Positions 1-5,312 of a stretch of DNA of 5,961 nucleotides are shown here, piece after piece. The stretch is taken from NCBI GenBank assembly GCA_003444085.1, contig DLVL01000053.1, positions 1 to 5,961 on the forward strand, given 5' to 3'. The position numbers and the translations under genes were made by a program. How positions within the stretch are numbered: position 1 is the stretch's first letter; each line of letters begins with the position of its first letter. The notes under the pieces are model-generated. The model ran no database searches and was not told where the DNA came from. It saw only the letters and a list, made by a program, of their open reading frames with translations. This DNA is from Kosmotogaceae bacterium. Its GTDB lineage: Bacteria; Thermotogota; Thermotogae; Petrotogales; Kosmotogaceae.

Positions 1-79
1 CGAGAGCCGCGACCAGGCTGATGTCATCAGGGTTGACTGCCAGAACATTCATTCCGACAGGCGTGTTTACCTTGTCGGC
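1..79 (-). pseudogene. possible remnant of a gene truncated by the insertion sequence
   Basis: The minus strand is open over 26 codons from base 79 to base 2 and runs off the window edge. The translation includes VNTPVGMNVLAVNPDDISL, which has a protein-like composition with alternating hydrophobic residues. An in-frame TAG at 80-82 closes it on the 5' side, just outside the left end of the insertion sequence. Either the 5' part of a gene was lost to the insertion, or translation starts at the ATG at 52-50, for which I see no good ribosome binding site. I do not recognise the family. The opposite strand is also open here, so the coding claim rests on composition alone. Confidence 0.35.
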
Positions 80-82
80 CTA

Positions 83-95
83 ATTTCCCGGACAA
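83..95 (+). repeat. left terminal inverted repeat of the IS
   Basis: ATTTCCCGGACAA here pairs with the reverse complement of the right end, ATTTCCAGTACAA. Eleven of 13 positions match; the mismatches are the 7th and 9th bases. The match stops on both sides of this block, and the position just beyond the transposase stop is where an IS terminus is expected. Confidence 0.6.
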
Positions 96-102
96 ATTAT
101 AC

Positions 103-1659
103 CTATGACTTTGGTTGAATGTTCAGACTCTGGAGTATTTCACGTTGTGGTTTGGTAATCTCAGTAAGGATATGACCGTACTTACCTGAATATCGTACCT
201 GGGTTAATGTTTCCATCTCGAGAAGGAGTTCTCGTACGGTGTATTTCTCTATGAGTTTCGTATCTCTCATCTTCTTTCTCAAAGCACTCATCAGGATCAA
301 GGCAACGAACTGAACAAAGAGTCTACCATCCATGGAAGCAGCACTGTGAATGCGCAGGCGTTTCATGTCCAGCTGGTTCTTCAAGTCATCAAAGAACTTC
401 TCGATCGTATCCTTATTTCGGTATACCCTTAGTGCTTCTACAGGATCTTTAATGCCATTGGTCAAGATTGCGAGGAACCCTGCATAACGATCGCGGTATT
501 TCATTATCGCTTCATTATTGAACAACACCTTCCTCCCTCTGACGGGTGTTTCCTTGATGATGAAGAAGGTATCATATGCCTCTTCATGACCACTTACAGT
601 CTGTTTACTTTCCAGTTCTTCCTTGTAAGAGAGTAATTCTTCAGTGAATGTATCCATTGCAGTAGCTGCTGTATGTGCATTGTAGTAAAGATGAACATAA
701 CAGCGCCGCCTATCCTTGCCCCAGGGGAAAAGTCTTGAGTGTACATACAGGATCTCTCCATCGACCTTGCAATAATTCTCTGGGGTCTGGATACTATCTC
801 GGGTCTCATCGATGATGCCCTTAACCCACTTGAGACTGTTGGAAACGGCTAGAGTGAACTTGTCTCTTGCAGCAAGTAGTTCGTCTATGTTTTGCTGACT
901 GTAGAAGCCTTTGTCCAAGACAAGATGTAGCTTGGGTAGTTCAAGGTAACTGAATGTCTTCAGAAAATGATGCAAGGTACTTACATCATTGATGTTTCCA
1001 GGTAAGCGATGATAATATGCGGGCAACTGACTCTGTTGACCAACAAGAAGTGCAAGGTTGATTTGTTTCGGCTTTTCTCTATCTCTATTGTATCCATACT
1101 TCACATACTCGTTAAGCTCTCCGTATGAGGAAACCGATGTGATGTCATAACACATATAGTCGTTCTCAACCACCTTCTTTGTCCACCTGGCAAAAAAGGT
1201 CTGTCTTTCATCATCGCCCAAAGACCTCAATATCTCACTTATTCTCTGGCTTGTGAGTATAGCATCGTATGGATTACCATGACTCTTACTCCATGCTTCA
1301 CAGTGACTCAGAGGACCCTCACGCACAGCAAGGTAGTATGCCATGCACAAAACCTGCCGATACAACTTTGAAAAACAGCTCTTCAATACCTTTTCCAGGC
1401 CGAGTTCTTTGCTCACAGCATCAAGCACCATTGCAGGACCAACAATCTTTGCAGTAGCAGTAACTGCGGGATCTCTTACAGCAGCCTGTTCAGGATTAAG
1501 TCTCTTTGAGGGAATGAACTCGCCTGTTTCAGGATCGATCTTTCCTATACACACTCTCTTATTCCGTGGCTGCTTCTTCTCTTTATCCCAGTAAGATATT
1601 CCCTCATAAACGTAGGTAACCCCAGTATCCTTGTTCGTTACATGAACACGATAAGCCAT
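103..1659 (-). CDS. IS1634-like DDE transposase
   Basis: This is a 518-residue DDE transposase of the IS4/IS1634 group, which catalyses cut-and-paste movement of the surrounding element. The N-terminus (MAYRVHVTNKDTG) and the following segment with GKIDPETGEF are typical of this group. The likely catalytic triad is D172 in CYDITSVSSYGE, D249 in LVLDKGFY and E420 in YRNKDTIEKFFDDLK; the last has the Y-x-R-like, E and K spacing of the IS4 superfamily signature. The frame can extend 20 codons upstream to 1719, but I chose the ATG at 1659. It has an AGGAGGG site 5 nt upstream, the extension overlaps the promoter and palindrome, and the protein then starts at the conserved residues. Length is normal and there is no frameshift. 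Family assignment is from recognition of motifs, not from a database search. Confidence 0.93.
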   Translation of the reverse strand: MAYRVHVTNKDTGVTYVYEGISYWDKEKKQPRNKRVCIGKIDPETGEFIPSKRLNPEQAAVRDPAVTATAKIVGPAMVLDAVSKELGLEKVLKSCFSKLYRQVLCMAYYLAVREGPLSHCEAWSKSHGNPYDAILTSQRISEILRSLGDDERQTFFARWTKKVVENDYMCYDITSVSSYGELNEYVKYGYNRDREKPKQINLALLVGQQSQLPAYYHRLPGNINDVSTLHHFLKTFSYLELPKLHLVLDKGFYSQQNIDELLAARDKFTLAVSNSLKWVKGIIDETRDSIQTPENYCKVDGEILYVHSRLFPWGKDRRRCYVHLYYNAHTAATAMDTFTEELLSYKEELESKQTVSGHEEAYDTFFIIKETPVRGRKVLFNNEAIMKYRDRYAGFLAILTNGIKDPVEALRVYRNKDTIEKFFDDLKNQLDMKRLRIHSAASMDGRLFVQFVALILMSALRKKMRDTKLIEKYTVRELLLEMETLTQVRYSGKYGHILTEITKPQREILQSLNIQPKS

Positions 1660-1664
1660 GCGTT

Positions 1665-1671
1665 CCCTCCT
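1665..1671 (-). promoter_or_regulatory. ribosome binding site of the transposase
   Basis: AGGAGGG on the minus strand sits 5 nt from the ATG at 1659. It is a near-perfect Shine-Dalgarno sequence and decides the start in favour of 1659 over the longer open frame beginning at 1719. Confidence 0.8.
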
Positions 1672-1676
1672 CTCAA

Positions 1677-1694
1677 TAGGTATAACTATACCTA
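1677..1694. promoter_or_regulatory. perfect 8+2+8 palindrome over the transposase promoter
   Basis: TAGGTATA-AC-TATACCTA has perfect 8-bp arms around a 2-bp centre. It covers the candidate -10 box at 1685-1690 and ends about 6 nt before the ribosome binding site. It could be an operator for a repressor or for the transposase. The two-base centre is too short for a perfect RNA hairpin loop, but a slightly opened hairpin is possible in RNA reading through from outside. Ten bases of it, read as TTATACCTAT on the plus strand, recur at 97-106 near the left end. Confidence 0.5.
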
Positions 1695-1713
1695 CTAAAC
1701 AAACGAAATGCAA
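1685..1713 (-). promoter_or_regulatory. candidate transposase promoter
   Basis: On the minus strand TATAGT (1690-1685, 5 of 6 to consensus) is preceded, with a 17-nt spacer, by TTGCAT (1713-1708, 3 of 6). Transcription would begin near 1678, inside the palindrome and about 20 nt before the ATG. The spacing and position fit a transposase promoter inside the right end of the element; the -35 box is weak. Confidence 0.4.
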
Positions 1714-1788
1714 GCCCACAAGAGACTGTAATCAGGATCATTTGATACCTTCGAAGAAACCTAGTTACAAAACAGGCGGGAAGTCAGG

Positions 1789-1801
1789 TTGTACTGGAAA
1801 T
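1789..1801 (-). repeat. right terminal inverted repeat of the IS
   Basis: TTGTACTGGAAAT on the plus strand is the imperfect inverted copy of the left end at 83-95. It lies 130 bp upstream of the transposase start codon and defines the promoter-proximal end of the element. Confidence 0.6.
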
Positions 1802-1978
1802 GATCACTGCCCAGGTGGAACCCCAAGGCTATTTGTGGGTTCATTATAGAGTAGCCACGTAAACAGTGTCGATAAGCAGTAACTGCATGAAGTCAATGGT
1901 GCTTGCAGAAAGCGACAGCATCAGCGCTTTCCGTGCGTCACAGAGCCTAGCAAGAAGACAGTGAAGCGATAAGCATTG
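1802..1978. other. non-coding flank between the IS and the downstream operon end
   Basis: I see no convincing gene in this stretch. The longest tidy minus-strand frame, 25 codons beginning MLSLSASTIDF and ending at a TAA near the -10 box at 1843-1848, lacks a ribosome binding site. The stretch holds a strong promoter-like sequence (1843-1872) and a 7-bp hairpin (arms GAAAGCG at 1908-1914 and CGCTTTC at 1925-1931, 10-nt loop). It may be the upstream region of a gene displaced by the insertion sequence. Confidence 0.5.
1843..1872 (-). promoter_or_regulatory. near-consensus sigma70-type promoter pointing into the IS
   Basis: On the minus strand TATAAT (1848-1843, perfect -10) follows TCGACA (1872-1867, 5 of 6 to the -35 consensus) with an 18-nt spacer. 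Predicted transcription starts near 1836, about 35 bp outside the right end of the insertion sequence, and runs through the element toward the transposase. No gene starts between it and the element, so it is probably the promoter of the gene that lay here before the insertion. Confidence 0.5.
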
Positions 1979-2010
1979 AATTGCCTGATGATCTATCACA
2001 TCAGGCAGTT
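1979..2010 (-). terminator. hairpin at the end of the three-gene operon
   Basis: Arms AATTGCCTGATG (1979-1990) and CATCAGGCAGTT (1999-2010) pair over 12 bp with one G-T wobble around an 8-nt loop. The stem begins in the stop codon of the FAD oxidoreductase gene. The run of T after it on the minus strand is poor (AATTCAATGCTT), so termination may be inefficient, or the hairpin may protect the 3' end of the mRNA. Confidence 0.6.
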
Positions 2011-3620
2011 CACTTCTTGTGAGAGGGTTTCTTGTGCTTCAGTGCTCTGTTAGCGGCAAGCTTGCCTGTTAGTATGCACATGGGAACACCAGAAGGACTG
2101 TAAGCCCATTTTCCGGCCTGAAGGACGTTCGGGATTGGTGTATTCACCGAGCTGCTGCCTTTCAATAGACTCGAAGTGACCGGGATCTCCTCTTCGAAAG
2201 ACCAGCCAATTATTGACCCTTCGGAGCTTCCGGCATAGTCTTCTATGTTTAGTGGGCTTGCTGAAAACGAGAAGATTATCTTGTCTTTCAACATAGGATA
2301 GATAGAGTTTGACAGGGTACTTATCATTCTATTTTCCAATTCTTCCTTGAACACTTTGTGGGTCAGTTGCTCAGTTGCCTTTTTGGCAAGATTGTAGTCA
2401 AGAAGCAAGCTTACTATCAGACCTGTCTTTCCTTCTGGAGCAGCAGCGTTATCTTTGAGAACAGGGATGGAAATCTCGTAGGTGTTAAACTCGCAGAACC
2501 TGTCTAACCAGCTTGAGATGTCTTCCTGCGAGGTTTCTGACAAGTTTTCGAGAAGGCTCCTGAGTTCGGAGCGATGGATCTCGCCAAGTCCTTTTCTGGA
2601 AGGGGAATAGAAGAAGTGACCATTAGAAATTGCCTTGAAGGACTCGGGTGGTTCATCAACTGCGATAAACACACTGAAGACTGATTCAGCACCATGTTTG
2701 GATAACAGCTGATCCTTCTTCTCATCAATCTCTTGCGCCACTTCTTTTGGCAGTCCTTCTGTCTTCGTTACCTTGTAGAGCTGCTTGAGATCAGCTGCCC
2801 ATATTAGCTGATCATACTTGTAGGAGCTACCCTTGTGATCGACGATGGTTCGTGTGTCAGGAGAAAGCTCCCTCACTTCTCTATGTGTTATTATCGAGCC
2901 TCCAAACTCTTGAATCTTTTGCCCAATTGATTCTGCGAGCCCTCCTACTCCACCCAATGGATAGAAGTAGTCCTGATAGAGGTAGAAATAGCTCATTGCA
3001 AAGAAGGCAGGGGTATTCTTGAAGAAGTGCTGGCTTATCATGTCGTTCAAGGACCTGTCCTTCACAATCTTTCCAAGAAGGTCTTCAACAGGCATCTTCA
3101 GCTTGTTAATGCTTCTGAGTGTGAAAGGGAACTTGAAGAGCCATGGAAGGTAGACCTTTCCCAACTCAGCCATGTTGCTCTTCAGATCCTTGAACAGAGG
3201 GTTGTCCACACCGTACAGGACCTCAATGTGTTTCATTATCTTTTTGATAACAGAGATGACTCTATCGATATCCTCTCCATGATCTGGATAGAGATTCTTG
3301 AGAAGATTCTCGTAGTCTTTCAGGTTTTCCTTTGAGCTTATGTGTATTATGCTGTTTTCAATTCCAACAGAAACCGGGCTCTTGACTATCTCGAGGTCAA
3401 TCCCTAATTCTTTCAGCATCGGCAGAATAATCCCTGCACTCTCAAGAGCCCTAACACCACCATCAAAGAGAAACCCTTCTCTGATGAAAGAATTACCCAG
3501 TCCCCCGCCCCTGTCGTTCTTTTCGAGAAGCAAAGTTTTGGCACCGCCTCTTGCGAGATATACAGCACTGGTAAGGCCAGTGATTCCTCCGCCAACAACA
3601 ATGGCATCATAGCTTTCCAT
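2010..3620 (-). CDS. FAD-dependent oxidoreductase, CrtI / retinol-saturase type
   Basis: A 536-residue flavoprotein of the phytoene-desaturase-like superfamily (COG1233 type), which desaturates, isomerises or saturates double bonds in long hydrophobic substrates. Residues 5-34 form the FAD-binding Rossmann strand: DAIVVGGGITG with G10, G12 and G15, ending in the ribose-binding acidic residue E33 of LLLEK. GGxxxxxxxxGFLFDGG follows at about 38-55. The middle has the conserved YPLGGVGGLAESI (about 220-232) and YDQLIWAADL (about 269). The C-terminal FAD motif is AGKWAYSPSGVPM (about 502-514) with LTGKLAANRAL. There is no signal peptide; membrane association is possible. The frame opens at a GTG at 3638, but the ATG at 3620 has GGAGG 8 nt upstream and puts the Rossmann motif at the normal distance. 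The start overlaps the upstream SDR gene by 14 nt. Substrate unknown; nothing in the window indicates carotenoid synthesis. Confidence 0.88.
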   Translation of the reverse strand: MESYDAIVVGGGITGLTSAVYLARGGAKTLLLEKNDRGGGLGNSFIREGFLFDGGVRALESAGIILPMLKELGIDLEIVKSPVSVGIENSIIHISSKENLKDYENLLKNLYPDHGEDIDRVISVIKKIMKHIEVLYGVDNPLFKDLKSNMAELGKVYLPWLFKFPFTLRSINKLKMPVEDLLGKIVKDRSLNDMISQHFFKNTPAFFAMSYFYLYQDYFYPLGGVGGLAESIGQKIQEFGGSIITHREVRELSPDTRTIVDHKGSSYKYDQLIWAADLKQLYKVTKTEGLPKEVAQEIDEKKDQLLSKHGAESVFSVFIAVDEPPESFKAISNGHFFYSPSRKGLGEIHRSELRSLLENLSETSQEDISSWLDRFCEFNTYEISIPVLKDNAAAPEGKTGLIVSLLLDYNLAKKATEQLTHKVFKEELENRMISTLSNSIYPMLKDKIIFSFSASPLNIEDYAGSSEGSIIGWSFEEEIPVTSSLLKGSSSVNTPIPNVLQAGKWAYSPSGVPMCILTGKLAANRALKHKKPSHKK

Positions 3621-4578
3621 CGTCGAAACCTCCGTCACGTAAGCTTACTGACCACAATCTCTCTGCAATCTCTCTGTCCAGCGCAGGCGGTGCTGGTTTC
3701 TCTTCTGTGGTCAGGTTGAAGAACTTGCCGCTTGTACTTTCGACTTCCTTTGATACACCAAGATAATAGAGCGCCTCAGCAGAGATGTCTGGAGAGCGCG
3801 ACATTTTGTCTATGATGAGATTCTTGAAACGTCTGTATAAACGACTGTTCTCCTTACCTGTTGCAGTTTTGACCGCTCCCGGGTGCATCGCGTTTATTGT
3901 AACAATGCTTCCTTTGAAGAAGTCATTAAAGATCAACATGCTGAGAAGCTGTGCAGTCTTTGCTGATCCGTAGGCACGAAGCCCTGAGTATCGCCTCTTC
4001 TGCCAGTTCATGTCATCTGGCTTTATTCCCCAAACTGCAAATCTATGACCTTCCGAGTTGACCATGATTATCCTCGATCTATCCTGGGTTTTGAGCTTCT
4101 CTTTGAGAAGGTAGTTCAGGATGAATGAAGATAAATAGTTCACGGCGTAAGTTGTCTCGAATCCATCTTCAGTCAAAGACTTGCGGGTCAAATAGACCCC
4201 TGCGTTGTGTATCAGAACGTCTATTGTCTCATTCATGTCAGATAGCTCTTTTCCCACCCTCTTGACATCATCCATACGACTCATATCTGCTATCAAGTAT
4301 GAACACTCGACGCCGAAGTCTTGCTGAAGTTCTTCACAGAGCCTTTCTGATTTCTCCCTGTTTCTGTTTATGGAAAGAACTCTAGCACCATGACTTGCAT
4401 ACTTTCTGGTTGTGTAATACCCGATTCCTGATGTTGCACCGGTGATTACAAGAAGATCACCCGTGAAGTCTTCGCTGCAGATGCTGGGATTGCCCCGATT
4501 GTTTCTCATCATAGCGAAGATATTCGACCACTTATATTGTCTCCAGTACTTGAATACAGAATTCTTCTGCTTCTTCAT
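3607..4578 (-). CDS. classical short-chain dehydrogenase/reductase (SDR), retinol-dehydrogenase-like
   Basis: A 323-residue NAD(P)-dependent oxidoreductase with every hallmark of an active classical SDR. It has the cofactor-binding TGATSGIG (46-53), acidic D98 in IADMS, NAG (125-127), N147, the catalytic S175 in VNSEGH, and YGSAK with Y203 and K207. HPGAVKT (232-238) follows. N71-R72 after the second strand suggests NADP(H) preference. The overall pattern is closest to retinol dehydrogenase or protochlorophyllide-reductase-like SDRs, which act on hydrophobic alcohols, ketones or aldehydes; the substrate here cannot be read from the sequence. About 40 residues precede the fold; they are basic and aromatic (MKKQKNSVFKYWRQYKW) and could touch a membrane, although no transmembrane helix is evident. 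The ATG at 4578 has AGGTG 7 nt upstream. It is the middle gene of the operon, 10 nt after the NTF2-like gene and overlapping the FAD gene by 14 nt. Confidence 0.92.
   Translation of the reverse strand: MKKQKNSVFKYWRQYKWSNIFAMMRNNRGNPSICSEDFTGDLLVITGATSGIGYYTTRKYASHGARVLSINRNREKSERLCEELQQDFGVECSYLIADMSRMDDVKRVGKELSDMNETIDVLIHNAGVYLTRKSLTEDGFETTYAVNYLSSFILNYLLKEKLKTQDRSRIIMVNSEGHRFAVWGIKPDDMNWQKRRYSGLRAYGSAKTAQLLSMLIFNDFFKGSIVTINAMHPGAVKTATGKENSRLYRRFKNLIIDKMSRSPDISAEALYYLGVSKEVESTSGKFFNLTTEEKPAPPALDREIAERLWSVSLRDGGFDDGKL
3629..3633 (-). promoter_or_regulatory. ribosome binding site of the FAD oxidoreductase, inside the SDR gene
   Basis: GGAGG on the minus strand lies 8 nt before the ATG at 3620 and within the last codons of the SDR gene. 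It favours this ATG over the in-frame GTG at 3638, which has no such site, and suggests translational coupling with the SDR gene. Confidence 0.7.
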
Positions 4579-4585
4579 GAATTGA

Positions 4586-4590
4586 CACCT
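4586..4590 (-). promoter_or_regulatory. ribosome binding site of the SDR gene
   Basis: AGGTG lies 7 nt before the SDR start and overlaps the TAG stop codon of the NTF2-like gene (4591-4589). A ribosome terminating on the first gene would stand on this site, which suggests coupled translation. Confidence 0.5.
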
Positions 4591-5032
4591 ATCCGAACTT
4601 CTTTCTCATGAAACGCCTGTACATCCGTCGGAAGCCCGGGATATTGTCGAAGATGTCGCCCCAAAGGTCGTAGTAATCTCTTTGCTCGACGATCTTGCCT
4701 TTCTCGCTCAGGAGCAAGCGACTCGTTCCGTAAAGGACTGAAGTGCGCGTTTTCTTGAAGAGGATAGTCATTTCCCATTCGACGAAAACTATGTTTTGCT
4801 CCATGATTGCTCTAACGATCCTCATCTTTAGTTCTTTTGACCTTTTGGCAAGCCTTTCTGTCATGCTCTTGAATTCATCTATTCCACGCAATTCCTGGAT
4901 CGAGTCTCTGAATAGAATGTCTTCGTCGTAATAGGGCAGTATGTGAGACCAATCAGGTTTCCCTTCACTGTTGTATGTCTTTGACCAGAGTTCGATTACC
5001 TGGTTTACGTCAGTTATTACATGGTCGTCCAT
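4589..5032 (-). CDS. small NTF2/SnoaL-like protein
   Basis: A 147-residue protein with the pattern of the NTF2-like (SnoaL) cone fold. It has an N-terminal helix with W16, then a loop containing HILPYYDEDILFRDS (30-44), helices around 50-68, and strands including IVFVEWEMTILF (81-92). These are followed by SRLLLSEKGKIVEQRDYYD (104-122), the usual last strands of the fold. The C-terminus is a strongly basic helix, RRMYRRFMRKK (135-145), which may contact a membrane surface or nucleic acid. Members of this fold can be enzymes or ligand-binding partners; no catalytic residue can be assigned with confidence. The ATG at 5032 has GGGAG 8 nt upstream. It is the first gene of the operon, so it may supply a small binding or isomerase step to the same pathway as the SDR and FAD enzymes. 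Confidence 0.75.
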   Translation of the reverse strand: MDDHVITDVNQVIELWSKTYNSEGKPDWSHILPYYDEDILFRDSIQELRGIDEFKSMTERLAKRSKELKMRIVRAIMEQNIVFVEWEMTILFKKTRTSVLYGTSRLLLSEKGKIVEQRDYYDLWGDIFDNIPGFRRMYRRFMRKKFG

Positions 5033-5126
5033 AGTTATAACTCCCGAGATAGTCTGAAAGGTAAGCCTTCTCGACTCAATCCACTATGATGATAGACATC
5101 TTGTGGAAATAGAAGGACTTTATTAC

Positions 5127-5158
5127 ATAGTACCACAACATACGGCATACCGCTGTTG
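5127..5158 (-). promoter_or_regulatory. weak candidate operon promoter with overlapping dyad
   Basis: On the minus strand an extended -10 (TGGTACTAT, box at 5132-5127) lies about 95 nt upstream of the NTF2-like gene. Just upstream, where a -35 would lie, is an imperfect dyad: CAACA and TGTTG outer arms (5136-5140, 5154-5158) and CGG/CCG inner arms (5143-5145, 5150-5152). No good -35 hexamer is present at 16-18 nt, so either an activator binds the dyad or the call is wrong. Confidence 0.25.
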
Positions 5159-5289
5159 AAGGAGTCAGATTTATCCAGCAAAGTGAGAAGCGAGTGTTGA
5201 GAAGCACTAAGTCTATCAGTAAAACAGCTTCGTCAGTAGTTTGACAATTACGAAGGGTTTCGGATACCTGGTATGGATGACACTGACAG

Positions 5290-5310
5290 AGAGGGGGAAA
5301 GGCCCCCTCT
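5290..5310 (-). terminator. GC-rich hairpin after the binding-protein gene
   Basis: AGAGGGGG (5290-5297) and CCCCCTCT (5303-5310) form a perfect 8-bp stem with a 5-nt loop, starting 2 nt after the stop codon of the upstream gene. The following bases on the minus strand are CTGTCAGTG, so the T tract is poor, but the position and stem strength fit an intrinsic terminator. Confidence 0.6.
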
Positions 5311-5312
5311 TC

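Larger units (their letters stand above)
83..1801 (-). mobile_element. IS1634-like insertion sequence, apparently complete
   Basis: The element is about 1719 bp, within the usual size range of IS1634-type elements. It has one transposase gene filling almost its whole length and imperfect terminal inverted repeats at 83-95 and 1789-1801 (11 of 13 bases match). The transposase stop codon lies only 8 bp inside the left repeat, while the right end has about 130 bp of leader holding the promoter and a palindrome. No matching target-site duplication is visible at these ends, so the element may have suffered a flanking rearrangement, or the ends may be off by a few bases. Nothing inside is frameshifted, so it could still be active. 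Confidence 0.75.

Noticed and set aside
54..78. Hairpin CCGACAGG...CC-T-TGTCGG in the left flank as a terminator
   Set aside because: It lacks a T tract on either strand, has a bulge and lies within the possible coding remnant.
1658..1849. Plus-strand open frame of 63 codons across the IS right end
   Set aside because: It has no ribosome binding site, lies over the palindrome, promoter and IS terminus, and its translation does not look like a known protein.
1456..1886. Twelve-base repeat AGCAGTAACTGC at 1456-1467 and 1875-1886
   Set aside because: It is short and self-complementary in most of its length; one copy lies in transposase codons and no further copies were seen, so chance is likely.
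1908..1931. Hairpin GAAAGCG/CGCTTTC as a small RNA or terminator
   Set aside because: A 7-bp stem with a 10-nt loop, no T tract and no adjoining promoter of the right orientation is too little to support a call.
3340..3612. Plus-strand open frames opposite the FAD, SDR and NTF2-like genes
   Set aside because: They are antisense shadows of well-supported genes, without ribosome sites or recognisable domains.
5241..5263. Perfect TTGACA on the plus strand as a promoter -35 box
   Set aside because: The hexamer 16-17 nt downstream (GATACC or ATACCT) is a poor -10, and no plus-strand gene follows, only the antisense of the binding-protein gene.
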